Of a stretch of DNA of 64,000 nt, positions 7,812 through 16,428 are shown piece by piece (position 1 is the stretch's first letter; every line of letters starts with the position of its first letter). A model generated the notes under the pieces. That model ran no database searches and was not told the DNA's origin. It saw nothing but the letters and a program-made list of their open reading frames with translations. Source of the DNA: Sorangium aterium (GTDB lineage: Bacteria > Myxococcota_A > Polyangia > Polyangiales > Polyangiaceae); the NCBI RefSeq assembly GCF_028368935.1, contig NZ_JAQNDK010000005.1:930001-994000 (forward strand), written 5' to 3'. The position numbers and the translations under genes are program-made.

Positions 7812-9614
7812 GTGGCGGTCCCCTCGAGCCCGGCCTCCGACTTCTGCTCCGCGTGCGGGTTCCCGCTGCGTGGGCCGCGGTGCGAGGCGTGCGGGGTGGA
7901 CCGGTCGCCGGCGCTCTCCATCTCGCGCAAGCCGCCGCCCGCGGACGCCGACTGGGACGGGAGCTCGATCGACGCCTGGCGCACGCGCGACCCGGTGCGC
8001 TTCGTCGCGCACTGCGCCTCCGCGGAGGCCGGGGCGACCGTCCAGGCGACGACGCTGCAGGAGGGCGTGGGGTGGATCGTTCCGCTCGGGGCGATGACGC
8101 TCTTCGCCTCGCTCGACGCGGCGAACGAGCGGGTGTCGATCGACGTCCCGGTCGTGCGCGTCGCGGAGCGGCACCGTGTGCCGCTGCTCAGGACGGCGCT
8201 GGAGCTGTCGGGCGGCCCCGAGCCGTTCCGGCTCTGCATGCGGGAGGATCTGCTGCTGCTCCGCCGCGTCGGCCGCGTCGCCGCCTTCACGCCGGAGGCG
8301 CTGCGCCGGGCGCTGCGCGAGAGCGGCGAGGCGGCGCGGCGGCTCGGCGAGACGCTGGGCGCGTGGTTCGACGCGCGGCCGCCGTTCTCCGAGGAGCAGC
8401 GGGCGAGCCTCACGTGGGCCTCCGCCGGCCGCGCCCGGCCGCTCAAGAACCTCACCGTCCCGCCCGCGCCGGTCCGCCCGCAGAGCGCTCCCTCGGTGCG
8501 GGCCGGTGCGCCGGCGGCGCCGGTCTCGGGGGCGCGGACGCCGCTCGAGGAGCTGGCGGCGTGGGCGGCGCCCCCCTTGCCGCGCCTGCCCGAGTCGGTC
8601 GCGCGCCCCATCCGCGACGCGGACGCGATCCCCGACATCCTGTCCCCGTCGCTGGCGTCGGCGCCGATGCCGGCGGCGAGCGTCGCGTCGTCGAAGAACG
8701 GCGGCGCGCCCGCGCCCAAGGCCGGCATCCTCCCGCCGGCGCACGACGCCGGCGCGGCGTCGAAGGCCAGCGGCGGCGCCGCGACGCCGGGGTCCGAGGG
8801 CGGCGCTGCGAAGCCGGTCTCGGCGAGCGCGGCGGCGCCGCTGTCGGGCGAACAGGCGGCGGCCGCGGACAATCTGGCGCAGGTCGGCGATCGCCGCAGC
8901 GCGCGCACCGTGCCCTTTCGTCGCTCGCCCTCCATGGCGGCGACGCCGCTGTCGGTGCGCCCGCCCGCGCTGCCGGAGGTCGAGATCGAGCCTCCGTCGC
9001 GCCGGAGCATCCCGTCCCGCCCGGAGTCGGCGAACGCGGCGGCCGATCGGTTCTGCCAGCTGCTCCGGGACGCGCAGGTGCTCGGCGCGGCGCTCAGCTT
9101 CCAGGAGCGGCCGGGCGTCATGGTGCTCCTCATCCGGTGCACGGTCTTCCGGGCGATCTACGAGCACGGCGAGGCGATGCCCGACGCTGTCGCGCACCTC
9201 TACCGCTGCACGGCGGCCGCGACCCGCGAGCTCATCCAGGCCGAGGGCGGCTCGCGCCGCGGGAACACCGCCGGCGTCGCGGAGCCGGCGCTCCTCGCGA
9301 TGGAGCGGCTCGTGGCGATGCGCGGCCAGGTGCCGGAGGAGAAGCCGCTGCACATCGATCCGCTCACCACGGCGGCGCTCGCGCGCGAGCACCTCGGCCG
9401 CTACCTGCGCGAGATCGAGCGCGCGCCGGCCGACCCGATGCTCCGCCACTTCCTCGCGATCGGGGCCCTGTCCGAGCTCCTTGTGCGCACGAAGCTGCCC
9501 GCCAAGACCGAGCAGCGGCTGCGCGACATCGTCGCCTACGCGCAGCGGGACGGCGCCAAGCCCGGCACGATCGAGCTCCTGATGACGGCGCTCTCGAGGA
9601 TCGTCGCGCAATGA
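7812..9614 (+). CDS. Zinc-ribbon protein with long low-complexity linker, function unknown
   Basis: The 600-residue product starts at GTG 7812. Its N-terminus has CSACGFPLRGPRCEACG, a four-cysteine zinc ribbon (residues 12-28). Residues 40-190 look folded (VGWIVPLGAMTLFASLDAAN and later blocks). An Ala/Pro/Ser-rich linker of about 210 residues then leads to a helical C-terminal domain (residues 410-600: ADRFCQLLRDAQVLGAALSF and later helices). No family is recognised. Its stop overlaps the start of the next gene by 4 bp (ATGA), so the two are probably made together. The shared zinc-ribbon theme suggests they act in one complex (inference). Confidence 0.72.
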   Translation: MAVPSSPASDFCSACGFPLRGPRCEACGVDRSPALSISRKPPPADADWDGSSIDAWRTRDPVRFVAHCASAEAGATVQATTLQEGVGWIVPLGAMTLFASLDAANERVSIDVPVVRVAERHRVPLLRTALELSGGPEPFRLCMREDLLLLRRVGRVAAFTPEALRRALRESGEAARRLGETLGAWFDARPPFSEEQRASLTWASAGRARPLKNLTVPPAPVRPQSAPSVRAGAPAAPVSGARTPLEELAAWAAPPLPRLPESVARPIRDADAIPDILSPSLASAPMPAASVASSKNGGAPAPKAGILPPAHDAGAASKASGGAATPGSEGGAAKPVSASAAAPLSGEQAAAADNLAQVGDRRSARTVPFRRSPSMAATPLSVRPPALPEVEIEPPSRRSIPSRPESANAAADRFCQLLRDAQVLGAALSFQERPGVMVLLIRCTVFRAIYEHGEAMPDAVAHLYRCTAAATRELIQAEGGSRRGNTAGVAEPALLAMERLVAMRGQVPEEKPLHIDPLTTAALAREHLGRYLREIERAPADPMLRHFLAIGALSELLVRTKLPAKTEQRLRDIVAYAQRDGAKPGTIELLMTALSRIVAQ

Positions 9615-10780
9615 CGTCGCAGCTGGCGGCGCACGGCGACGGCGATCTCGCGCTGCTCCACGAGCGCGTCGCCCGCGCCCGCCGCTCGGTGGTGGCGATC
9701 CGCGCCGGCGCGCTCGTGACGACCGGCTGGGTGGCGCTCGGCAACGGCGTCGTCGTGGCGAGCCGGCGCGGGCTCGGCTACCCCACGGAGGTCGCGCTGA
9801 CGTTCGAGGACGGGCGGGGCATGGCGGGGCGGGTGATCGCCGCGGACGTGGGCCGCGACGTGGCGCTCGTCGCGCCGGCCGAGCCGCCCGGCGTCGCGGC
9901 GCTCGCCGCCCGCGCGGCGGCCGAGCCGCGGCTCGGCGAGCGCGCCGCGGTGCTGAGCTGCCTCCCGGGGCAGAGCCTGCGCCTCGCGGTCGCGCGGGTC
10001 TGCCACGTGGCGCGCAAGGTCGACGGGCAGCTCCCGGCGTTCGAGCTCGACGTGGCGGCGCCCCTAGGCGCGCCGGTGCTCGATCCGGAGGGGCGGGTCA
10101 TCGGCGTGGTCGCGGCGCCGTCCGGCGCGGCCGGGGAGCTCGCGGGTCACTGCGTGGTGGTCCCGGCGGGCGCGTTCCAGCCGCTGCTCGCCCTGGGGGA
10201 CCGGCCGCTCGCGGAGCTCAGGGACCGGGCGCCTGTGTACCGCTGCCCGGCGTGCGAGGAGCCGTTCGACGTCGAGTGCGACCGGTGCCTGGGCTGCGGC
10301 CGCCTGCTGCCGCACGCGTACCCGCCGTGCCCGGCGCGCGCGGGCGTCGAGCGGGTGATCCGGCAGGGGCTGACGGCGCTCGGGCTCATCGCCAACCGGG
10401 TGCGCGTCGGTCCGAGGGCGTGGCGCATCGCGCAGCGGCCGTACCCCACGGCGGAGACGGCGACGCAGGTGGACATCGAGATCGACGAGGCGGGGCGCCT
10501 GCTCACGCTGCGCGCGCCGGTCGTGGGGCTGCCTGCGGCGAACCACGAGCCGTTCTACCGGTTCCTGCTCACGATGAACGACCAGACGACGGGGGAGTTC
10601 CGCGTGTCGCTCACGGGCGACGAGGTGTCGGCGTCGTGCGTGGCGTCGCTGGAGGGCTGCGCGGACCACGACGTGGCGCTGCTCATCGATGGGCTCGTGC
10701 AGATGGCCGACGAGTACCGGAGGACGCTGGCGGAGACGTTCGACGCCGCGCCCAGGTTCGAGTCGGCCGCGGTGCGCTGA
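9611..10780 (+). CDS. Degenerate trypsin-fold protein with zinc ribbon and YbjN/chaperone-like C-terminus
   Basis: This 389-residue product begins at ATG 9611. Residues 20-190 follow a Deg/HtrA-like protease layout: VVAIRAG...GWVALGNGVVV, then GRDVALVAPAEPPGV (matching the catalytic-Asp strand), then FELDVAAPLGAPVLDPEGRV where HtrA has GNSGGPL. The serine is replaced (APLGAP) and no catalytic His is seen, so activity is unlikely. CPACEEPFDVECDRCLGCG (residues 215-233) is a zinc ribbon. Residues 255-375 resemble the YbjN/type III chaperone-like fold (YRFLLTMNDQTTGEFRVSLT). It is translationally coupled to the preceding gene. The fold assignments are by eye. Confidence 0.7.
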   Translation: MTSQLAAHGDGDLALLHERVARARRSVVAIRAGALVTTGWVALGNGVVVASRRGLGYPTEVALTFEDGRGMAGRVIAADVGRDVALVAPAEPPGVAALAARAAAEPRLGERAAVLSCLPGQSLRLAVARVCHVARKVDGQLPAFELDVAAPLGAPVLDPEGRVIGVVAAPSGAAGELAGHCVVVPAGAFQPLLALGDRPLAELRDRAPVYRCPACEEPFDVECDRCLGCGRLLPHAYPPCPARAGVERVIRQGLTALGLIANRVRVGPRAWRIAQRPYPTAETATQVDIEIDEAGRLLTLRAPVVGLPAANHEPFYRFLLTMNDQTTGEFRVSLTGDEVSASCVASLEGCADHDVALLIDGLVQMADEYRRTLAETFDAAPRFESAAVR

Positions 10781-10844
10781 GGGGGAGGCCCGTCGGCGTT
10801 CACCAAGCGCGTTCAGGTCCCCACGCTCGCCCCCAGCAGTCGCC

Positions 10845-11111
<267 letters not shown>

Positions 11112-11185
11112 GACCGCTTGGGGGAAGCGTCTGGCGCGCGTCGGGAGGGAGCCGTCACGCTCGCGAAGGTGCTCGTGGCCGGCAC

Positions 11186-11364
11186 GAAAGCTTCCGACGC
11201 GCTCCGGAGGTTTCCGATGCGCTCCGGAAGCTTCCGGCGCGGAGGCGCGACGCGGAATTTGCCGGGAAACTCGTCCCCCAGCGCGCGTCGGACGGCGCAG
11301 GGGGGCGCAGCGGACGCTGCCAAGTAGGCGAAATTTCGTGCTCCGGAGCGCGTCGGAAGCTTTC
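11186..11364. repeat. 24-bp perfect inverted repeat with further partial copies
   Basis: The 24 bases at 11186-11209 (beginning GAAAGCTTCCGACGCG) are the exact reverse complement of 11341-11364. Extra partial copies containing ctccggaag or cgcgtcgga flank both arms up to about 11400. The interior (11210-11340) holds no convincing gene. It lies just downstream of the hexamer arrays and next to the stop of the unknown gene at 11440, with which it converges. No transposase or target-site duplication was found. Confidence 0.8.
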
Positions 11365-11439
11365 AGAACGCGTCGGAGACCTCCGGAGCGCGTCGGAAGG
11401 TCTCATACGCGCGCCGGAGGCGTTGGTTTGTGAGCCGGG

Positions 11440-12234
11440 TTACTCGATGTGAGTCTCGTGGGTCTCTTCGCCCGGCGAGGTCGGCTGGGATGGCGTGGCC
11501 GTGGGCTTGCCCGGCTTGGGCGGCGCGGCGGTGGGCTTGCGCTGGCGCACCTTGCGGCTCGCGAGACCGAGGCGGATGAGGTAGCCGCGCTTCTTGATGA
11601 CGGCGCGGGCCGTCGTCGACCACTCGTCGAACCAGGAGCGCAGCTTCGCGAGCGCTTCGCGCCGGCGCGCGGTCTCCGGGAGCTCGGCCTGCTCGGGCAG
11701 CGGGGATGTCGGGCCGAGCGCGACGTCGACGAGCCCCTGGAGGCGCTTGCGCTCGGCCTTGTCGAGGCTGCGAGTCGCGAGGAAAGCGACTGCCTTCTTG
11801 TCGCTCTGCTTCGTTCCGGCGCGGCCCGGGTCGGTGCCATTCTCGAGGGCATCGAGCCTTGCGAGAAAGGTGGCCACTCCCTGGACAGCGGCGGTGCCGG
11901 TGGAGGGCGCGAGGTCCTTGAAGACATAAGCGTTCACATCGGGGAAACGCCGGCGGAGCGCGGCGCCATGACGGGTGAAATTGGGCTCGTCCCACTGATC
12001 GAGCTCCCCCGTGGCGGCGCGCTGCGCCCTGGCATCGTCGGTATCGGGCGGTGCGCCGATCTTGCGGGGAGCGGCGAGGACATCGAGGAGCAGAGTGCGG
12101 CCCTCCACGATATCGTCATCGGTCATCCCCGCCCCGGCCATCGACGTGCGAATCGCGGCGACAGCGCCGAGCCCCGTCAAGAACTTGGTGACGCGCTCCG
12201 GCGTCGTCTCGAGGACTTCGTCCGAATAATCCAT
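11440..12234 (-). CDS. Hypothetical protein with basic Pro/Lys C-terminal tail
   Basis: From the ATG at 12232-12234 the product has 264 residues. The strong Shine-Dalgarno AGGGAGGA about 8 bases upstream fixes this start; upstream in-frame sequence is Trp/Arg-rich and has no coding character. The body is mainly helical (SDEVLETTPERVTKFLTGLG, residues 3-22; later LPETARRREALAKLRSWFDE). The last 45 residues are Lys/Pro/Thr-rich (KVRQRKPTAAPPKPGKP), as in proteins that bind nucleic acid or membrane surfaces. There are no Cys motifs, no signal peptide and no recognised family. It diverges from the kinase operon across 543 bp. Confidence 0.65.
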   Translation of the reverse strand: MDYSDEVLETTPERVTKFLTGLGAVAAIRTSMAGAGMTDDDIVEGRTLLLDVLAAPRKIGAPPDTDDARAQRAATGELDQWDEPNFTRHGAALRRRFPDVNAYVFKDLAPSTGTAAVQGVATFLARLDALENGTDPGRAGTKQSDKKAVAFLATRSLDKAERKRLQGLVDVALGPTSPLPEQAELPETARRREALAKLRSWFDEWSTTARAVIKKRGYLIRLGLASRKVRQRKPTAAPPKPGKPTATPSQPTSPGEETHETHIE

Positions 12235-12777
12235 GCTGAGTTCCTCCCTGCCGACCGGGGGATCCGGACGGCGGCAATGAGAACAGAAGCTACAATGGGT
12301 GTTTCGACGATTGGAAGAGGATTGTTGCGCGCGCGCGGCTGAGCAACCGTCGGTTTTTTGCTCTACCGGCTCGGCATGGTCAGCGCTCCATGGATCCGGC
12401 GGCACCATCAACGAGAGCGCTCGATTCGATAACACGCGATGACGCGCGATACGATAACACGCGATAACACGTGATGACACGTGATGACACGCGGCGGACC
12501 AGGCCGGAGAAAGCCATTCCTGCAGCCATGGCCCCCGAGCGTGCAGCCACGGCTCCCGCCTGCGCAGCCATGCTCTCGGGGAGCGCAGCCGCACCCGCAG
12601 GCGCCCATGATTTTCTCGAGACCGATCACTTTTCTGAGAAATCGGGCGCGCAGGGTCGATGGTACCCGTGGACGGCAGGAGAGCGACGACCCCCTTCGGA
12701 TGTCACGCCCGGGATCCGTCGCCGCCGCCGTCTCATGCCTGCGCTCATGCCCGCGCTTGCTGGAGAGGAACCTGGCC
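12235..12777. other. 543-bp divergent intergenic region
   Basis: It contains the phased decamers (12428-12492) and a set of imperfect repeats around gcagccatgg (12522-12595). A translated frame through this stretch gives Pro/Arg-rich sequence without ribosome sites, so I see no gene. Promoters for both flanking genes are presumably here, but no clear -35/-10 pair stands out. Confidence 0.6.
12428..12492. repeat. Six helically phased decamers (GATRACRCGY)
   Basis: Units start at 12428, 12438, 12453, 12463, 12473 and 12483. Each is a variant of GATAACACGC or GATGACACGT, interrupted once by a half unit at 12448-12452. The 10-bp period keeps all units on one face of the helix. The array lies in the 543-bp divergent gap between the unknown gene (start 12234) and the kinase operon (start 12778). 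A cooperative protein-binding site is a reasonable inference. It is too short and lacks spacers for CRISPR. Confidence 0.7.
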
Positions 12778-13305
12778 GTGACCGCCCGCAGCTCGATCGA
12801 ATGCTCGCTCGCGACTGTGCCCCTGGACGAGGTCCTTCGCGCCGGCGAGGGCGCCGCCGGGCCGCCGGGTCGCGTCGCGCCCCCTCGGGCCCCGCTGATC
12901 ACCGCGCCGCTTCCCGTGTCGTTTCGCCCGGATTCGCCTCTTCCGTGGCAGCCGTCCCAGGCGCCGCCCGCTTCCGTGGCGACGGCGCCGGTGCCCGTGG
13001 CGACGGCGCCGTCGCCGTTCGCGCCGGTCGCACCGGCGGCCGTCACGCGACCTGTCGTGACGCGACCCATCGTGACGCGACCCATCGTGACGCGACCCAT
13101 CGTGACGCGACCCATCGTGATCGAAGTGCCCTGTCCTCCGGTCCGCCGGGCTCCACGCTCCGATCCGACGGAGGGGCGCGCGTGCTCCGCGCGGGCGCTC
13201 GCTCCGCGTCCGCCAGCGCCGGTGGCCAGCTGGCTCGCCGTCGCCGCGACCGCGGCGTTCTTTGGTATGGTCGGCGCGCTCTTGATGCGGGGGTGGCTTG
13301 GATGA
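12778..13305 (+). CDS. Pro/Ala-rich tail-anchored membrane protein, first gene of the kinase operon
   Basis: From GTG 12778, preceded by GGAGAGG, the product has 175 residues. Most of it is a Pro/Ala/Val-rich, probably disordered cytoplasmic stretch. It contains repeated VTRPI units from a 15-bp tandem repeat (13042-13120). The C-terminus is a single hydrophobic helix (WLAVAATAAFFGMVGALLMR), which suggests a tail anchor. Its TGA overlaps the ATG of the Ser/Thr kinase by 4 bp (13302-13305), so the two are coupled. It may serve as a membrane partner or substrate of that kinase; Thr residues in the repeats would be available (inference). No family is known. Confidence 0.6.
   Translation: MTARSSIECSLATVPLDEVLRAGEGAAGPPGRVAPPRAPLITAPLPVSFRPDSPLPWQPSQAPPASVATAPVPVATAPSPFAPVAPAAVTRPVVTRPIVTRPIVTRPIVTRPIVIEVPCPPVRRAPRSDPTEGRACSARALAPRPPAPVASWLAVAATAAFFGMVGALLMRGWLG
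13042..13120 (+). repeat. 15-bp tandem repeats inside the tail-anchored protein gene
   Basis: The unit CGTGACGCGACCCAT is repeated four times perfectly, with a diverged unit on the 5' side. It encodes VTRPI pentapeptides. The repeat length is a multiple of three, so changes in copy number would keep the frame. Confidence 0.85.
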
Positions 13306-15320
13306 GTCAGGGCGAGCTCAGCACGCGAGACGACGACGCCGGGACGTCCTCGCCGCCGGCGACCTATCTTCCGGGGAGCACCGTCGCGGGCCACAGGCTC
13401 GTGCGGATGATCGGCGCGGGCGGCGTCGGCGTCGTCTACGAGGCGGTCCACGAGTTCACGCAGCGGCGGGTCGCGCTCAAGCTGTTGCTCCCGCATTACG
13501 CGAGCTCCGAGCAGGTGCGCGAGCGCGCCCACAAGGAGGCCATCGCGCTCTGCCGGCTGCGGCACAAGAACATCGTCGCCGTGCACAGCGCCGACGCGCT
13601 GCCCGACGGCACGGTCTGGATCGCCATGGAGCTCCTGGAGGGCCAGTCGCTCCGCCGGATCTGCCAGGTGGAATCGCCGCTGCCAATCGCGCGGGCGCTC
13701 CACGTCGGGATCGAGATCGCCGACGGCCTCGCGGCGGCGCACGACCTCGGGATCGTGCACAGGGACGTGAAGCCGGAGAACGTGTTCGTCGACCGGCACG
13801 GCGAGGTCAAGCTGCTCGACCTGAACATCGCGAAGATCCGGGTCGACGGTCTGCCGAGCACCCGGCCGGGCCAGCGGTTCGGCACGACGGCGTACACGGC
13901 GCCGGAGGAGTGCTGGGGAGAGCCGTGCTCGCCGGCGAGCGACGTCTACGCGCTGTCGCTGGTGATCTACGAGCTCCTGGCCGGCCGTTACGTGTTCGCC
14001 ACGGGCCGGGGTCTCTCGGGGATGCCCAGCGAGGGCCAGCTCGTCGCGGCGCACATGCTGCGGATGCCGGTGCCAGTGCACGAGATCGTGCCGTCGATCC
14101 CGGACTACGTCTGGCCGGTGGTCCAGACCGGCCTGGCGAAGCGGCCGGCCGAGCGCTTCAGGCACGCCGGCGCGGCGGCGAGCGCGCTGCGCGAGCTCCG
14201 GGAGCGCTACCTGTCGGACGTGCGCGCCGGCCGGCTCGCCGCGGGGCCGGACCCAGGGACGCCCGGGGCCCGGCGGGAGCACCACGGTCCGCGATCGCCC
14301 GAGCGGCTGATCACGGCGCCGCAGCCCGACGAGAGTCGGGTGATCGTCCCCGGGCCGGCAGCCTCGGCCGAGCTCGGCGGGAGCGATGCGCGCGAGGACG
14401 CGGACACGGCGCCGGCGGCGCGCGAGGAGGACGCGGCGCACGCTGCGCGCGAGGAGGGCACGGCGTGGCCGGCGCAGCCTTCGGCTCCTCCGTGGCACCC
14501 GCCGCCGAGCGTGCCGCCGGGGGCCGACCCGGGCTGGCCGCTGCTCGTGACCCCCGGGCCGGTCACGGTGCGATCGTCCCCGGGAGCCCAGGGAGCGAGC
14601 CTCGTGGGACCTGGTCTGCCGGCGACGGACCGCGTCGCCGACCGGCGCTGGCGAATGCAGCTCCTGCGCCGCTGCGCCGTCGCGGCGGTGCTGGCGATCG
14701 CCGTCTCGGGCGCCGCGACAGCGCTGTACATCCATGTGCGCCGCGAGCGCCCTGCGATGGCCGCCTCCGAGAGCGGGGCCGTGCCGGCCGCGTCCGCCGG
14801 CGGGGTCGTCGCGAGCGCGCCGGCGGCGCCGGCGCGCTCCAACGCCATGCACGCCACGCGCGCCGCCCACGAGACCGGGGCGCCGCCGGAGGCGCGCGTG
14901 CCGGAGAGCGCAGCCGAACCCCTCGGCGTCGAGGCGTCCGAGGCCGCGCTGTCACCTCCCGCCGAATCCACGGGAACGGCGGCCCGAGCGAGCGCGCCTG
15001 CGGAGGCGAGCGCGCCTGCGGAGGCGAGCACGCCGGCGCAGACGAGCGTGCCGGCGCCGCCGAGCGTGCCGGCGTCGCCGAGCGCGCCGGCGACACGGGC
15101 GCGTCCGGTCGCGGGGGCGGGGCGAGCGCCCGCACGGCGCCCGTGGGACTGGCTTCTCACGTCGAAGGGGCGGGGCGGGCAGAAGGACATCTCCCCGGAC
15201 GAGGAGGAGGACATCTACCCGATGCCCTCGAGCGGGCGCGCCCCGGCGCCGGCCCGGCCGGCACCGCCCCGGGAGAGACGACACGAGGAGCTGCCGTTCG
15301 GGAACAAGCCCAATTTCTGA
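13302..15320 (+). CDS. Transmembrane serine/threonine protein kinase (Hanks type)
   Basis: This 672-residue kinase has a glycine loop GAGGVGVVYEA (38-48), catalytic Lys60 (VALKLLL), HRDVKPEN (153-160), and DLN (173-175) in place of DFG, with the metal-binding Asp retained. APEE (about 194-197) and the SDVYALSLVIYELLAGRY block follow. After residue 300 comes a Pro/Ala-rich linker, one membrane span (AVAAVLAIAVSGAATALYI, about residue 460) and a long Ala/Pro/Ser-rich exterior region with repeated EASAPA. This is a PknB-like topology without PASTA repeats. It is translationally coupled to the tail-anchored protein gene and followed within 36 bp by a small gene and a sigma factor, suggesting the kinase governs that sigma factor or its regulator (inference). 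Confidence 0.92.
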   Translation: MSQGELSTRDDDAGTSSPPATYLPGSTVAGHRLVRMIGAGGVGVVYEAVHEFTQRRVALKLLLPHYASSEQVRERAHKEAIALCRLRHKNIVAVHSADALPDGTVWIAMELLEGQSLRRICQVESPLPIARALHVGIEIADGLAAAHDLGIVHRDVKPENVFVDRHGEVKLLDLNIAKIRVDGLPSTRPGQRFGTTAYTAPEECWGEPCSPASDVYALSLVIYELLAGRYVFATGRGLSGMPSEGQLVAAHMLRMPVPVHEIVPSIPDYVWPVVQTGLAKRPAERFRHAGAAASALRELRERYLSDVRAGRLAAGPDPGTPGARREHHGPRSPERLITAPQPDESRVIVPGPAASAELGGSDAREDADTAPAAREEDAAHAAREEGTAWPAQPSAPPWHPPPSVPPGADPGWPLLVTPGPVTVRSSPGAQGASLVGPGLPATDRVADRRWRMQLLRRCAVAAVLAIAVSGAATALYIHVRRERPAMAASESGAVPAASAGGVVASAPAAPARSNAMHATRAAHETGAPPEARVPESAAEPLGVEASEAALSPPAESTGTAARASAPAEASAPAEASTPAQTSVPAPPSVPASPSAPATRARPVAGAGRAPARRPWDWLLTSKGRGGQKDISPDEEEDIYPMPSSGRAPAPARPAPPRERRHEELPFGNKPNF

Positions 15321-15355
15321 GGGTGAGCGCAGAGCAACGACCAAGGAGCGAAGAC

Positions 15356-15619
15356 ATGTCGAACGACGAGCCCAGCGCGACCGATCCCTTCCTCGACGAG
15401 GTCGTCGAGCGGACGCTCGCGCGCTACCGCGGGATCGCGTCGCACGACGTGATCGAGACCATGCGCGAGCTGCTCGTGGAGGCGCTCACCGAGGACGAGG
15501 TCGGGCGGGACCTCCTGGAGCGCGCGCGGCCTCGCGCGGCGCCGCTCGGGAGCGGCGTGGCGGCCCGGGACGGCGCCGTGGAGCCCCGGCGCAAGGCGGG
15601 GGGCGGCGACAATGGCTGA
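15356..15619 (+). CDS. Small protein between the kinase and sigma genes
   Basis: ATG 15356 with AAGGAGCG upstream gives 87 residues. The sequence is helical and acidic in its first two thirds (DPFLDEVVERTLARYRGIAS; then DVIETMRELLVEALTEDEVG), followed by a basic Arg/Gly tail. It has no Cys, signal or span. It overlaps the sigma-factor start by 8 bp. Size, charge and position fit a sigma-binding adaptor or anti-sigma-type regulator, but this rests on context only; no family match is recognised. Confidence 0.62.
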   Translation: MSNDEPSATDPFLDEVVERTLARYRGIASHDVIETMRELLVEALTEDEVGRDLLERARPRAAPLGSGVAARDGAVEPRRKAGGGDNG

Positions 15620-16319
15620 CCCCGAGGCGAGGCTCACGCCGGCGCAGCAGGCGCTCGCGGCGTCGGCGCTGCACGAGGTGAGCGGCGCGGCGCGCCGGCT
15701 TTCGCCGAGGCTGCGAAGGCACCTCTCGTTCGACGAGCTGATGTCGCTCGGCCGTGCGGGGCTCATCGAGGCGGCGCTCGCCTACGATCCGGCGCGGGAC
15801 GACAGCTTCCCGCGCTTCGCACGGCACCGTATCCGGGGCGCGATGCTCGACGGGTACCTCCGGGAGGCGCGGGAGCAGGACCGGGTGGTCGCGCTCTGCC
15901 TGCAGGGCGGGTACGACTACATCGCGCGGCAGCGGCGGTCCGGCGACGTGATGACCGACGTCGACGGCAAGGCGGAGGAGCGGCTCCTCGACCATGTCGA
16001 CGGCCTCGCGGCGAGCGTCTTCGCGACGGCCGCCGGCGTGGCGACGCCGGAGACCGGAGAGGAGGCGCTGTCGCGGCGCGAGCGCCACGGCCGGGCGCAC
16101 GCGCTGCTGCGGCGCACCCTGGAGCGGCTGACGCCGCGCGAGGCCGAGGTGCTGTCGATGCGCTACGTGGAGGGGCGGCCGCTCGCGGAGATCGGCGGCG
16201 CGCTCCGGATCCCGCACCCGGGCGCGTACCGGGTCCACGACCGGGCGATCGTGCGGCTCGGCAAGCTGCTGCGCGCGGCCGGAGTGACCGAGCCGCCGCC
16301 GCGCGAGGACGAGCTGTGA
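15612..16319 (+). CDS. Alternative sigma-70-family factor (regions 2 and 4)
   Basis: The 235-residue product has sigma region 2 (HLSFDELMSLGRAGLIEAAL then YDPARDDSFPRFARHRIRGA and MLDGYLRE, residues 38-85) close to FliA/WhiG/SigB-type group 3 factors. Region 4 has an HTH (LTPREAEVLSMRYVEGRPLA then EIGGALRI, residues 176-203). Classical region 3 is replaced by about 85 residues without similarity. It overlaps the preceding small gene by 8 bp and lies in the kinase operon. Its target promoters are unknown; the operon's own lipoprotein genes are natural candidates (inference). Confidence 0.85.
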   Translation: MADPEARLTPAQQALAASALHEVSGAARRLSPRLRRHLSFDELMSLGRAGLIEAALAYDPARDDSFPRFARHRIRGAMLDGYLREAREQDRVVALCLQGGYDYIARQRRSGDVMTDVDGKAEERLLDHVDGLAASVFATAAGVATPETGEEALSRRERHGRAHALLRRTLERLTPREAEVLSMRYVEGRPLAEIGGALRIPHPGAYRVHDRAIVRLGKLLRAAGVTEPPPREDEL

Positions 16320-16428
16320 GCGGGCGGCGGGCGGGCGGGTCGATCGGGGATGAGAAAGATGAGAAGTCGCGCGCGCAGGGACGATGGATCGCGGTGAGGG
16401 GCCGGCGGCACGGACAGGAGGCGAGGCG

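Noticed and set aside
5702-9142. A 1146-residue open frame on the minus strand opposite nuoH and the next gene
   Set aside because: It is Arg/Asp/Glu/His-rich mirror coding caused by extreme third-position GC on the plus strand; nuoH motifs on the plus strand are unmistakable.
12428-13120. Possible CRISPR array from clustered short repeats
   Set aside because: The 10-bp and 15-bp units are contiguous with no spacers, and no cas gene is present.
13302-15320. Kinase at 13302 as a pseudokinase because DFG is DLN
   Set aside because: The metal-binding Asp, catalytic HRD Asp, Lys60 and the glycine loop are all kept, so activity is expected.
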